Positions 42,529-50,858 of a stretch of 59,206 nt of DNA are shown piece by piece. Under the pieces are notes generated by a model, which saw nothing but the letters and a program-made list of their open reading frames with translations, did not search any database and was not told the DNA's origin. Origin of the DNA: Streptomyces massasporeus (GTDB taxonomy: Bacteria > Actinomycetota > Actinomycetes > Streptomycetales > Streptomycetaceae). Both the position numbers and the translations under genes were made by a program. Each line of letters starts with the position of its first letter. Position 1 is the stretch's first letter. The stretch is taken from assembly GCF_014648995.1 (NCBI RefSeq), contig NZ_BMSE01000034.1:1-59206 (forward strand), given 5' to 3'.

Positions 42529-43431
42529 ATGGAACATTCAAGGATTGCGGTGGCGGGTGCCTCCGGTCTCATCGGCAGCGCCCTGGTGCGGTCCCTTACC
42601 GCCGACGGACACGAGGTGCACCGCCTGGTGCGCGGCACGCCCCGGGCGGCCGGGGAGATCCGCTGGGACCCAGAGGGCGGGCGGGTGGACGCGGCCGGGC
42701 TCGCCGGCTGCCATGCCGTGGTCAACGTGGCGGGGGCCGGCGTCGGCGACCGGCGCTGGACGGACGCCTACAAGCGGCGGATCCGCGACAGCCGCGTGAA
42801 CGGCACGGCCGCCCTCGCCGAAGCGGTCGCCTCGCTGGACGCGAAGGACCGCCCGAGGGTCTTCGTCAACGGCAGCGCCATCGGCTACTACGGCGAGACC
42901 GGCGAACGGACGGTCGACGAGAGCGCGCCCGCGGGAGAGGGCTTCCTTCCCTCGCTGTGCGTGGAGTGGGAGGGGGCCACCGCACCGGCCCGGGAGGCCG
43001 GGGTCCGCACGGTGTTCACCCGGACCGGGCTGGTCGTCTCCCGCGAGGGCGGCGCCTGGGGGCGGCTGTTCCCGCTGTTCCGGGCGGGGGCCGGCGGGCG
43101 GATGGGCGACGGGCGGCAGTACTGGTCGTTCGTCGCGCTGCACGACGAGGTCGCCGCGATCCGGCATCTGATCGACACCGACGGCCTGTCCGGGCCGTTC
43201 AACATCACCGCCCCGCACCCCGTGACGAACCGTGAGATCACGTCGGCGATGGGCCGCGTGCTGCACCGCCCGACGCTGTTCCCGGTGCCCGCGAGCGTCC
43301 TGCGCACCGTGCTCGGCGAGATGGCCGGGGACGTCCTCGGCAGCGCCCGGGTGCTGCCGACGCGCCTGCTGGAGTCGGGCTTCCGCTTCGCCTTCCCGGA
43401 GATCGAGGGGGCGATCCGCGCGGCCCTGTGA
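42529..43431 (+). CDS. TIGR01777-family epimerase (extended SDR, SulA/YfcH-like)
   Basis: This 300-residue protein has an N-terminal Rossmann motif (RIAVAGASGLIGSALVRSLTADGHEVHRLVR), the family marker VNVAGAGVGDRRWTDAYKRRIRDSRVNGT, NGSAIGYYGETGERTVDE (Tyr/Lys region) and the C-terminal LPTRLLESGFRFAFPEIEGAIRAAL. It is a nucleoside-diphosphate-sugar epimerase-like protein whose real reaction is not established. ATG 42529 has no strong ribosome site. It is a single gene. Confidence 0.92.
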   Translation: MEHSRIAVAGASGLIGSALVRSLTADGHEVHRLVRGTPRAAGEIRWDPEGGRVDAAGLAGCHAVVNVAGAGVGDRRWTDAYKRRIRDSRVNGTAALAEAVASLDAKDRPRVFVNGSAIGYYGETGERTVDESAPAGEGFLPSLCVEWEGATAPAREAGVRTVFTRTGLVVSREGGAWGRLFPLFRAGAGGRMGDGRQYWSFVALHDEVAAIRHLIDTDGLSGPFNITAPHPVTNREITSAMGRVLHRPTLFPVPASVLRTVLGEMAGDVLGSARVLPTRLLESGFRFAFPEIEGAIRAAL

Positions 43432-43714
43432 CGGCCTCCCAGCCCCGCCGGAACCCGGCCGGGCGGTGCACACCGGCCGCCTGTCCGGGATCCGACCGGC
43501 CGTTCCGAGACAGCTCCCCTGGGCGCACACCAGCCCCCTGCGACCACTTCATGCCCACCAGCTGTCCGTATGCGACCGCTGTGCGACCGTGCCCTGCCGA
43601 TGCGCGACTCCCCCTGACCGATCACGGTCCTACCCTCGACCAGAACTCGCGTATCCCTGCGGCCTGTTGAGGGCATGACGTCTCCAGCGCCCGCGCAACC
43701 TCGAGGAGGGGCAC

Positions 43715-45121
43715 GTGCTTGAGCCCGCGTACCAGGCGGACGTGGTCGTCGTGGGGGCCGGGGTCGCCGGACTCTCGGCCGCGCACCGGCTGACCAGCGC
43801 AGGAGTGACGACCATGGTCCTGGAGGCCGCCCACGGGGTCGGCGGCCGCATGGCGACGGAGAAGGTCGACGGCTTCCGGCTCGACAGGATCGGCCAGTTG
43901 CTGTCCACGGCGTATCCCGAACTACGGCAGACACCCGGTCTCGACGGCCTGGTGCTGCGGCCCTTCGCACCCGGTGTCCTGCTGCACGGCGACGGACGCC
44001 ACCACCGCGCGGGCGTCCAACCGGGCGCAGGGGGCGCACGGGGCGCACTGCACGCGGTACGCGCGCTGGCGAGCGCTCCCCGCCCGCCGTCCGCGCCCAG
44101 GCCGTTGAGGAGGCCGGTGGCCGTGCCCGGCCGGCAGGTCTCCGTCCCCCGGAGCCGGTCCGGCGCCCCGCTCGGCACGGCCGTCGACCAGGCCCGGCTG
44201 GGCGCCGCCCTGACCCGGCTGGCGGGCACACCGGCCGAACGCCTTTTGGCCCGACCGGAGTTGCCCGCCGGCCAGGCCCTGGCGGCCCGCGGGCTGCCCG
44301 CCCGTACGATCGACGGCTTCCTGCGTCCGCTGCTCGCCGCGCTGCTGTGCGACCCGGGTCTGACGACGTCCAGCCGGTGCGCGGACCTCGCGCTGCGCGC
44401 CTTCGCCCGGGGCCGGCTGTGTCTGCCGGAGGGCGGCGCCGAGGCCCTGCCGGAGCTGCTGGCGCGCACCCTTCCACCGGGCACGGTCCACACCGGCGTG
44501 CGCGTCACCTCCGTCTCGACGACGTCGGTGACGACCGCGGAGCACGGTGAGATCCGGTGCCGGGCGGTCCTGGTGGCGACGGGTGCGCGCGCCGCCGCCG
44601 AGCTGCTGCCCGGGTTGCGGGTACCGGAGTTCCACCCGGTGACGGTGGTGCACCACACCACGGACGAACCTCCGGCGACGGGGGCGTCGTTGCTGCTCGA
44701 CGCGGATCTCGGCGGGCCGGTCTCGCACACGGCGGTGGTCAGTGACGTCGATCCGTCCCGGGCGCCGGCCGGGCGGGCGTTGGTCTCCTCCACGGTGCTG
44801 GGGCGGCCGCCGGGTGATGTCGACACGGCGGTGCGGATGCATGTGGCGCGGTTGTACGGGGTGCCGACGGCCCGGTGGGAGACGCTGGCCGTGCACCAGA
44901 CGGTGGATGCGGTGCCGGCGATGCGGCCGCCGCATGATCTGCGGCGGCCGGTGCGGTTGATCGCCGGGCTGTATGTGTGCGGGGATCACCGGGACACCAG
45001 TACGGTCCAGGGCGCTCTGCACTCCGGGCATCGGGCGTCGGCGGCGATCTTGGCGGACCTGGGGGCGGGGCGGTCGATGCACGTTGCCGATCCACTGCCG
45101 ACCGTGCCGCGGGCTGCGTAG
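43715..45121 (+). CDS. FAD-dependent amine oxidase / protoporphyrinogen-oxidase-like protein
   Basis: The N-terminal FAD-binding motif VVVVGAGVAGLSAAHRL, the EAAHGVGGRMATEKVDGF element and the C-terminal GLYVCGDHRDTSTVQGALHSGHRASAAIL are hallmarks of flavin amine oxidases and PPOX-like enzymes. Between about residues 95 and 160 is a low-complexity stretch rich in Ala, Pro and Arg, not seen in characterised enzymes. Substrate unknown. GTG 43715 follows GAGGAGG. The gene ends near a dispersed repeat. Confidence 0.88.
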   Translation: MLEPAYQADVVVVGAGVAGLSAAHRLTSAGVTTMVLEAAHGVGGRMATEKVDGFRLDRIGQLLSTAYPELRQTPGLDGLVLRPFAPGVLLHGDGRHHRAGVQPGAGGARGALHAVRALASAPRPPSAPRPLRRPVAVPGRQVSVPRSRSGAPLGTAVDQARLGAALTRLAGTPAERLLARPELPAGQALAARGLPARTIDGFLRPLLAALLCDPGLTTSSRCADLALRAFARGRLCLPEGGAEALPELLARTLPPGTVHTGVRVTSVSTTSVTTAEHGEIRCRAVLVATGARAAAELLPGLRVPEFHPVTVVHHTTDEPPATGASLLLDADLGGPVSHTAVVSDVDPSRAPAGRALVSSTVLGRPPGDVDTAVRMHVARLYGVPTARWETLAVHQTVDAVPAMRPPHDLRRPVRLIAGLYVCGDHRDTSTVQGALHSGHRASAAILADLGAGRSMHVADPLPTVPRAA

Positions 45122-45145
45122 GCGGCTCGCCGGGTGCGGGTGCGC

Positions 45146-45202
45146 GGTTCTGGTCGCGCACCCGCGGCGGAGCCGCACACCGGCACAGCCCCGCGCCCCC
45201 GA
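45146..45202. repeat. Dispersed Streptomyces intergenic repeat, copy 8
   Basis: GGTCGCGCACCCGCGGCGGA, then GCCGCACACCGGCACAGCCCCGCGCCCC, lies between the convergent oxidase and regulator genes. Confidence 0.7.
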
Positions 45203-45212
45203 CAGCAGGCCC

Positions 45213-46691
45213 TCACCCCAAAGCCGCTACCTTGTCGCGGTAAGTACGCACCGGCGCCGCGTCCTTGTACGGCTCCAGGCGTCGCTCGAAGTCCCTCACG
45301 TACTCCACCGCCCTCACCGAGCGCATCTCCGCGGCCTGGCCCGCCGCCTCCGCGGCGAGCTGGCAGGCCTGGTCGAGTTCGCCGAGGCCCAGGCGGGCGG
45401 TGGCGAGGACCACCCGGCAGAAGAGCCGGCTGCGGGCGAAGGAGGGGGCCCGCAGCTGGAGTGAGCGTTCCGCGTGCTGGGCGGCGGCGCGGAACTGCTG
45501 CAGGTCGCGGTGACAGTGGCCGAACTCGTCGGCGAGCTGGGCCTCGTCGAAGAACTTCGCCCAGTGCGGGACGTCGTCGCCGGGCCGGGCCGTCTCCAGG
45601 GCGCGTTCGGCGCGGACCAGGGCGGCGGTGCAGGCCCTGACCTCGCCGAGCACCCCGTGCCCGCGCGCCTCGGAGGCGTGCAGCAGGGCCTGGACGACGG
45701 GCGGCCCGGAGGTGCCGACGCCCTGCTGGGCCACCCGGGCGAGCTGGACGGCCTCCCGCCCGTGCCCGAGGTAGACGGCCTGGCGGCTCATGGTGACCAG
45801 CACATAGGCCCCGTACGTGCGGTCTCCGGCCGCCTGGGCGAGCCGCAGGGCCTGCACGAAGTAGCGCTGGGCGAGTCCGTGCGCGGCGATGTCGTACGAC
45901 GTCCAGCCCGCGAGCCGGGTCAGGTCGGCGGCGGCCGCGAACAGCCGACGGCCGGTCTGCTCGCCGTAGGTGCCGCGCAGCATGGGCTCGCACTCGTGCT
46001 CCAGGTAGCGCACGAGGGCCTGACGGGCGTGGCCGCCGCCGTAGGCGTCGTCGAGGGTGCGGAACAGCTCACCGACCGAGCGCAGGGCGGCGATGTCGCC
46101 GGCGGTGACCTTCTGGCCGGGCCCGCGCTCGGCCTGACCGCGCTGGCGGGGCAGGGACGGCACGCCCTGCTCGGCCGTGGCCGTGGGGCGCAGGGCGGGG
46201 CGGCCCTGGGTCGGAACGCGGGCGGGGGCCGGCTCGCCCCGGGCGACCTTCTCGTCGGCCCGGCCGATCAGCCAGTCCCGGCTGGGCACGACGAGCCCGG
46301 CGGGGGTGAAGGCGATCTTGCGGAGCTCCGCGTGGCTGCCGGAGTCCTTGCGCCACAGCCCGCTGACGATGTCGACGGCCTCCTCGGGGGTGGCGGCGAA
46401 CTCCAGCCCCGCGTAGACGGGGGCGCAGGCGTCCAGGCCGAGGTCCTGGGCGGTGAGGCGGCGGCCCAGGCGCCGGGTGAAGACCTCGGCGATCAGGGCG
46501 GGCGTGGTGCCCCTGGGCTGCTGACCGCGCAGCCACCGGGTGACGGATGTCTTGTCGTATCTCAGGTCGAGCCCGTGTTCGAGACCGAGCTGGTCCACGC
46601 GACGGGCGAGTCCCGCGTTGGAGAACCCCGCTTCTGCGATGAGCGCGGCGAGCTGTCGGTTGGGGGTGCGCTGCGCGGGTCGTTCCGTCAT
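45213..46691 (-). CDS. HTH and TPR-type transcriptional regulator (NsdA-like family)
   Basis: Residues about 10-70 form an unusual helix-turn-helix (NRQLAALIAEAGFSNAGLARRVDQLG...YDKTSVTRWLRGQQPRG). The remaining about 400 residues are helical repeats resembling TPR (ALRLAQAAGDRTYGAYVLVTMSRQAVYLGHGREAVQLARVAQQ...). This layout is shared by the Streptomyces NsdA/NsdB-type regulators that affect development and antibiotics; whether this one does so is unknown. The ATG (46689-46691) is preceded by AGGAG at about 13 bases. It is divergent from lipB. Confidence 0.88.
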   Translation of the reverse strand: MTERPAQRTPNRQLAALIAEAGFSNAGLARRVDQLGLEHGLDLRYDKTSVTRWLRGQQPRGTTPALIAEVFTRRLGRRLTAQDLGLDACAPVYAGLEFAATPEEAVDIVSGLWRKDSGSHAELRKIAFTPAGLVVPSRDWLIGRADEKVARGEPAPARVPTQGRPALRPTATAEQGVPSLPRQRGQAERGPGQKVTAGDIAALRSVGELFRTLDDAYGGGHARQALVRYLEHECEPMLRGTYGEQTGRRLFAAAADLTRLAGWTSYDIAAHGLAQRYFVQALRLAQAAGDRTYGAYVLVTMSRQAVYLGHGREAVQLARVAQQGVGTSGPPVVQALLHASEARGHGVLGEVRACTAALVRAERALETARPGDDVPHWAKFFDEAQLADEFGHCHRDLQQFRAAAQHAERSLQLRAPSFARSRLFCRVVLATARLGLGELDQACQLAAEAAGQAAEMRSVRAVEYVRDFERRLEPYKDAAPVRTYRDKVAALG

Positions 46692-46929
46692 GGTGCGGTG
46701 CGGTCTCCTGCCTTCCGGTGTGGGTGACGTGCCGGATTGCCTGTGAGCAGGCCTTTTGGCTTGCTGGACGGCGCGAATGTAGCGGAGAGTAAGCACCCCA
46801 TCACACATTTTCACGGACATTCATCCGATCGTGTGAGGATTGGCCCCGGGACTGACGAGTCCGGGCCGGACGTACAGTGGCTTGGGCGCGTTACGTGCCT
46901 GACACACGCGTTCGAGGGAGGCGCTTGCC

Positions 46930-47754
46930 GTGAGTGAGTTGCGGTTCGTCCGCATGGGGTTCGGTGACGAGGCCGTCGAGTACCAGGAGGCGTGGGACGA
47001 GCAGCGCCGCGTGCACGCGGCGCGCTTCGCCGACGAGATCTCCGACACCGTACTGCTCCTGGAGCATCCCCCGGTCTACACGGCCGGACGGCGCACGGCG
47101 GACAACGAGCGCCCCCTCGACGGCACGCCCGTCATCGACGTGGACCGCGGCGGCAAGATCACCTGGCACGGCCCCGGCCAGCTGGTGGGCTACCCCATCC
47201 AGAAGCTCCCGCGCCCGGTGGACGTCGTGGCGCACGTGCGCCGCCTCGAGGAGGCCCTGATCCGCGCCTGCGCGGAGTTCGGCCTGGAGACGAGCCGGGT
47301 CGAGGGCCGCAGCGGCGTGTGGATCCTGGGCGACCCGGTCGAGCAGCGCCCCGCCTGGGGGTCCCCCCGGCCGGAGGCTGGGGGAGGGCTGTCGCTGGAC
47401 TTCGACCCCCGGCTGCACGACGAGGAGTTCGACCCGCGCATGAACGGCCCGGAGTACGCGCCGTCCAACGCGGGGCAGCGCCGGGAGGACCGCAAGATCG
47501 CCGCGATCGGCATCCGCGTGGCCAAGGGCGTCACGATGCACGGCTTCGCACTCAACGTGAACCCCGACAACAAGTGGTTCGACCGGATCATCCCGTGCGG
47601 CATCCGTGACGCGGGCGTCGCCTCGCTGGCCGGCGAGCTCGGCCGGGACGTCACGATCGAGGAGGTCCTGCCGGTCGTGGAGCGCCATCTGCGCGAGGTC
47701 CTGGAGAACGCGGACCTGAAGCCCCGGGAGATCGAGAAGACGCCGGCGGCATAA
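46930..47754 (+). CDS. lipB: Octanoyltransferase LipB
   Basis: LipB moves octanoate from acyl carrier protein to lipoyl domains. The 274-residue protein has LLEHPPVYTAGRRT, the block ITWHGPGQLVGYPI, catalytic Lys189 in RKIAAIGIRV and Cys223 in IPCGIRDAG. It is longer than the usual 210-250 residues because an extra segment of about 35 residues lies between SGVWI and RKIAAIG. Part of that segment (about residues 142-153) is encoded by a dispersed palindromic repeat. GTG 46930 (SELRFVRMG...) is preceded by GAGGGAGG. lipA follows 103 bases downstream. Confidence 0.94.
   Translation: MSELRFVRMGFGDEAVEYQEAWDEQRRVHAARFADEISDTVLLLEHPPVYTAGRRTADNERPLDGTPVIDVDRGGKITWHGPGQLVGYPIQKLPRPVDVVAHVRRLEEALIRACAEFGLETSRVEGRSGVWILGDPVEQRPAWGSPRPEAGGGLSLDFDPRLHDEEFDPRMNGPEYAPSNAGQRREDRKIAAIGIRVAKGVTMHGFALNVNPDNKWFDRIIPCGIRDAGVASLAGELGRDVTIEEVLPVVERHLREVLENADLKPREIEKTPAA
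47354..47386. repeat. Palindromic repeat inserted in frame within lipB
   Basis: CCTGGGGGTCCCCCCGGCCG, then GAGGCTGGGGGAGG, closely matches a repeat I know as common in Streptomyces intergenic DNA. Here it is translated as part of LipB. Confidence 0.75.
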
Positions 47755-47857
47755 AACGGCCCGTGGCGGAGCTGGAGGGGTAGCCACCCGCACAGGCTTT
47801 CAAATCAACGGGCGTACCCTTGAGGACGCCGAAGAATCAATCGCTAGGGAGCCGGTC

Positions 47858-48847
47858 GTGTCCGCAGTCGCACCCGACGGACGCAAGATGCTGCGCCTGG
47901 AGGTCCGCAACAGCCAGACCCCCATCGAGCGCAAGCCCGAGTGGATCAAGACCCGGGCGAAAATGGGTCCCGAGTACACCGCGATGCAGAAGCTCGTGAA
48001 GAGCGAGGGCCTGCACACGGTCTGCCAGGAAGCCGGCTGCCCCAACATCTACGAGTGCTGGGAGGACCGGGAGGCCACGTTCCTCATCGGTGGCGACCAG
48101 TGCACCCGGCGCTGCGACTTCTGCCAGATCGACACCGGCAAGCCCGAGGCGCTCGACCGCGACGAGCCCCGCCGCGTCGGCGAGTCCGTGGTCACGATGG
48201 ACCTGAACTACGCCACGATCACCGGCGTCGCCCGCGACGACCTGGAGGACGGCGGCGCCTGGCTGTACGCCGAGACCGTGCGCCAGATCCACCAGCAGAC
48301 CGCGGGCCGCGAGGCCGGCCGCACCAAGGTCGAGCTGCTGGCCCCCGACTTCAACGCGGTCCCCGAGCAGCTGGCGGAGGTCTTCTCCTCCCGGCCCGAG
48401 GTCTTCGCGCACAACGTCGAGACGGTCCCGCGGATCTTCAAGCGCATCCGCCCCGGCTTCCGCTACGAGCGCTCCCTGAAGGTGATCACCGAGGCGCGCG
48501 ACTACGGCCTGGTGACCAAGTCGAACCTCATCCTCGGCATGGGCGAGACCCGCGAGGAGGTCAGCGAGGCGCTGAAGCAGCTGCACGACGCGGGCTGCGA
48601 GCTGGTCACCATCACGCAGTACCTGCGGCCCTCCGTGCGCCACCACCCGGTGGAGCGCTGGGTCAAGCCCCACGAGTTCGTGGAGCTGAAGGAGGAGGCC
48701 GAGCAGATCGGCTTCTCCGGCGTGATGTCCGGACCGCTGGTGCGCTCCTCGTACCGCGCCGGACGGCTCTACCAGATGGCCATGGAGCAGCGTCATTCGG
48801 CCGCTCCGCGGCAGGGAGACGGCCACATCGCGGCGCAGGCCGTCTGA
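47858..48847 (+). CDS. lipA: Lipoyl synthase LipA
   Basis: LipA inserts two sulfurs into octanoyl groups on lipoyl domains using radical SAM chemistry. The 329-residue protein has the N-terminal auxiliary cluster motif CQEAGCPNIYEC, the radical SAM motif CTRRCDFC and the C-terminal RSSYRAGRLY, whose serine binds the auxiliary cluster in this family. GTG 47858 follows GGGAG. It lies in an operon with lipB. Its targets in this window include SucB. Confidence 0.97.
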   Translation: MSAVAPDGRKMLRLEVRNSQTPIERKPEWIKTRAKMGPEYTAMQKLVKSEGLHTVCQEAGCPNIYECWEDREATFLIGGDQCTRRCDFCQIDTGKPEALDRDEPRRVGESVVTMDLNYATITGVARDDLEDGGAWLYAETVRQIHQQTAGREAGRTKVELLAPDFNAVPEQLAEVFSSRPEVFAHNVETVPRIFKRIRPGFRYERSLKVITEARDYGLVTKSNLILGMGETREEVSEALKQLHDAGCELVTITQYLRPSVRHHPVERWVKPHEFVELKEEAEQIGFSGVMSGPLVRSSYRAGRLYQMAMEQRHSAAPRQGDGHIAAQAV

Positions 48848-48934
48848 CGGACCGTCACCACCCCTGCCCCTCAAGGGGCGGGACAAGCGTGTGAACTCGC
48901 GCACAAGAGACTACCCGCCGGTAGCGACCGATTT

Positions 48935-48985
48935 GACGCGGTCCTGACCGTCCTCGCAGATGAGGGCACATGTCAGGACCGCGTC
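48935..48985. promoter_or_regulatory. 14-bp perfect inverted repeat after lipA
   Basis: GACGCGGTCCTGAC (48935-48948) and its complement (48972-48985) flank a 23-base loop. The pair lies 90 bases past lipA and overlaps a TTGACG hexamer. It may be an attenuator or operator; no protein partner is visible. Confidence 0.4.
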
Positions 48986-49022
48986 GGCGTTCCACCACTC
49001 CCCGCCAGGGCTTCATGGGTGT

Positions 49023-49051
49023 TTGACCGGCCGGTCACGCCCTGGTAACAC
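49023..49051 (+). promoter_or_regulatory. Candidate promoter of the 67-aa gene with palindrome
   Basis: TTGACC (49023-49028) and TAACAC (49046-49051) are spaced by 17 bases. The -35 is overlapped by TGACCGG-CCGGTCA (49024-49037), a perfect 14-bp palindrome that could bind a dimeric repressor. Confidence 0.55.
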
Positions 49052-49110
49052 CAATCAGTGACGCTGAACTCACAGCACGTACACCCGTCACCCGAGGGGG
49101 GACCTCACCC

Positions 49111-49314
49111 ATGCAGGCCGCGCCGCCCGTCCGCGCCACCGCGATTCCGTCCTTCTCGACCGCACTGCGCGCCGTCGAGTCGCTGCTGATGAGCAGCGGT
49201 CAGCGCACCGCCCGCCGCAACGCCTGGACCTCCGTGCTGGAGGACCGCCGTCGCGCCAAGGACCGGGTCGAGACGCAGCGCGTCATCGAGCAGTCCCTGT
49301 CCGTCCGCCCCTGA
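49111..49314 (+). CDS. Small hypothetical protein (67 aa)
   Basis: MQAAPPVRATAIPSFSTALRAVESLLMSSGQRTARRNAWTSVLEDRRRAKDRVETQRVIEQ is basic and mostly helical, with two Arg-rich helices. GAGGGGGG precedes the ATG and a convincing promoter lies 60 bases upstream. I recognise no domain. It could be a small regulatory or RNA/DNA-binding protein; that is only a guess from its charge. Confidence 0.65.
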   Translation: MQAAPPVRATAIPSFSTALRAVESLLMSSGQRTARRNAWTSVLEDRRRAKDRVETQRVIEQSLSVRP

Positions 49315-49390
49315 CTCCCGGCCCTCCCCCCAGGGGCCCCCGCGGGCACTGCCGTCGTCGGCGCTTGTGGGGCCACGTAGACTTCGTGGC

Positions 49391-50092
49391 ATGGCGAGGA
49401 AGGAACCTGCAGCGGACGCTGCGAACCCCGGGCGACTGAAGCAGATCGCTCTGACCTACAAGATGACCCGCAAGGCCGACAAGAAGATCGGTCTTGTACT
49501 CGCGGCAGTCGGAATCGTCACCTTCGGTGTCTTCCTCGCGATCGGTTTCTTGATCGGTCACCCCATCTATCTCGGCATCCTGGGCCTCCTGCTCGCCTTC
49601 CTCGCGTCGGCGATCGTGTTCGGGCGCCGGGCCGAGCGGGCCGCCTTCGGGCAGATGGAGGGACAGCCCGGCGCCGCGGCGGCGGTGCTCGACAACATCG
49701 GCCGGGGCTGGACGACGACCCCCGCGGTGGCGATGAACCGCAACCAGGACGTGGTGCACCGCGCGGTCGGCAAGGCCGGCATCGTGCTGGTCGCCGAGGG
49801 CAACCCGAACCGGGTGAAGACCCTGCTGGCCGCCGAGAAGCGGAAGATGAACCGCATCGTCGCGGACGTCCCGGTGCACGACCTGGTCGTGGGCACGGGC
49901 GAGGGCCAGGTCGAGCTGAAGAAGCTCCGGACGACCATGCTCAAGCTCCCGCGCGTACTGACCGGCCCGCAGGTCACGGCCACCAACGACCGGCTGCGCG
50001 CCCTCGGTGACCTGATGAGCAACATGCCGCTGCCGAAGGGGCCGATGCCGAAGGGCATGCGGCTGCCGAAGGGCGGGCCGAAGGCTCGCTGA
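49391..50092 (+). CDS. DUF4191 membrane protein
   Basis: This 233-residue protein has a basic N-terminus (RLKQIALTYKMTRKADKKIG), two membrane helices (about 35-80), then a soluble domain with AVLDNIGRGWTTTPAVAMNRNQDVVHRAVGKAGIVLVAEG and a Pro/Lys-rich tail with PKGPMPKGMRLPKGG. This is the DUF4191 layout of actinobacteria. No function is known to me. TAGACT (49378-49383) seven bases before the ATG suggests a leaderless promoter. Confidence 0.9.
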   Translation: MARKEPAADAANPGRLKQIALTYKMTRKADKKIGLVLAAVGIVTFGVFLAIGFLIGHPIYLGILGLLLAFLASAIVFGRRAERAAFGQMEGQPGAAAAVLDNIGRGWTTTPAVAMNRNQDVVHRAVGKAGIVLVAEGNPNRVKTLLAAEKRKMNRIVADVPVHDLVVGTGEGQVELKKLRTTMLKLPRVLTGPQVTATNDRLRALGDLMSNMPLPKGPMPKGMRLPKGGPKAR

Positions 50093-50112
50093 CACTCCGC
50101 ACACCGACATGA

Positions 50113-50148
50113 ACGAGGGGCGCCCGGATCACACCGGGCGCCCCTCGT
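50113..50148. terminator. Bidirectional hairpin terminator
   Basis: A 15-bp perfect inverted repeat (50113-50127 with 50134-50148, six-base loop) lies between the convergent DUF4191 and RDD genes. Confidence 0.85.
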
Positions 50149-50180
50149 CGTTCATGCCGGATCTTCCTGCGCGGCGCAGG

Positions 50181-50648
50181 TCAGATGCGGACCTCGACCG
50201 TGCCCGCCAGCCGGTCGTGCAGGCCGCGGCCGTCACGGTCCCAGATCAGCGCGGGGATCGCGAGGAAGAGCAGGACCGTGCGCAGCGCGGCGCGCCAGGG
50301 GCTGACCCGGCCGGTGTCCAGGGCGAGCACCCGCAGGCCGAACAGGCGCTTGCCCGGGGTGAAGCCGACCGTACCGACCGTGAGGACCATCAGCGCGAAC
50401 ATGATGAGGGGCGCCCAGATCTGGGCGGCCTCGTTGTAGCTCTGCGTGATGAGACCGTATGCGATCAGGAGACACAGGCCCCAGTCGACGGCGAGGGCAC
50501 CGATCCGGCGGCCCGGGCGGGCGATCGAGCCGGGTCCCTCCTCGGGCAGACCGAGCTGCTCGCCCCGGTATCCGAAGTCGACACCGGCCTCTTCCGCGGC
50601 CGCGCGGGGCCCGGAGAGCCACGATCCGAGTGCTTGCCTGTTGTCCAC
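50181..50648 (-). CDS. RDD-family membrane protein
   Basis: This 155-residue protein has the RDD marks RPGRRIGALAVDWGLCLLIAYGL, TPGKRLFGLRVLALD and the C-terminal RDGRGLHDRLAGTVEV, with about three helices. The GTG start (50646-50648) has TACCGT on the minus strand six bases upstream, so it is probably leaderless. It is divergent from glnA; the shared region contains the GlnR site. Function unknown. Confidence 0.9.
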   Translation of the reverse strand: MDNRQALGSWLSGPRAAAEEAGVDFGYRGEQLGLPEEGPGSIARPGRRIGALAVDWGLCLLIAYGLITQSYNEAAQIWAPLIMFALMVLTVGTVGFTPGKRLFGLRVLALDTGRVSPWRAALRTVLLFLAIPALIWDRDGRGLHDRLAGTVEVRI

Positions 50649-50723
50649 CCGTCCACGGTACTGCGCCCATAAATGACCAGGGCACGGAGGGGTGTGTCCG
50701 GGCTACGGTGGAGGGTGAGCCGG

Positions 50724-50761
50724 TTAACTTGTGCGAAACAAACGAGTCACGCCCGAGAAAC
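50724..50761 (+). promoter_or_regulatory. GlnR binding site upstream of glnA
   Basis: Four half-sites are spaced exactly by six bases each: TTAAC (50724-50728), GAAAC (50735-50739), GTCAC (50746-50750) and GAAAC (50757-50761). This agrees with the GlnR consensus (gTnAC and GaAAC boxes) known for Streptomyces glnA. GlnR would repress or activate glnA with nitrogen supply. Confidence 0.88.
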
Positions 50762-50858
50762 CACCCGTCCCTAGGGTCGAGGTCAGCGTGTGCCACCCGC
50801 ACTGGCCGCACGAACGAACTACCACCCCGGCGGGACGGTCGGGAGTAGGAGGAGCTGG

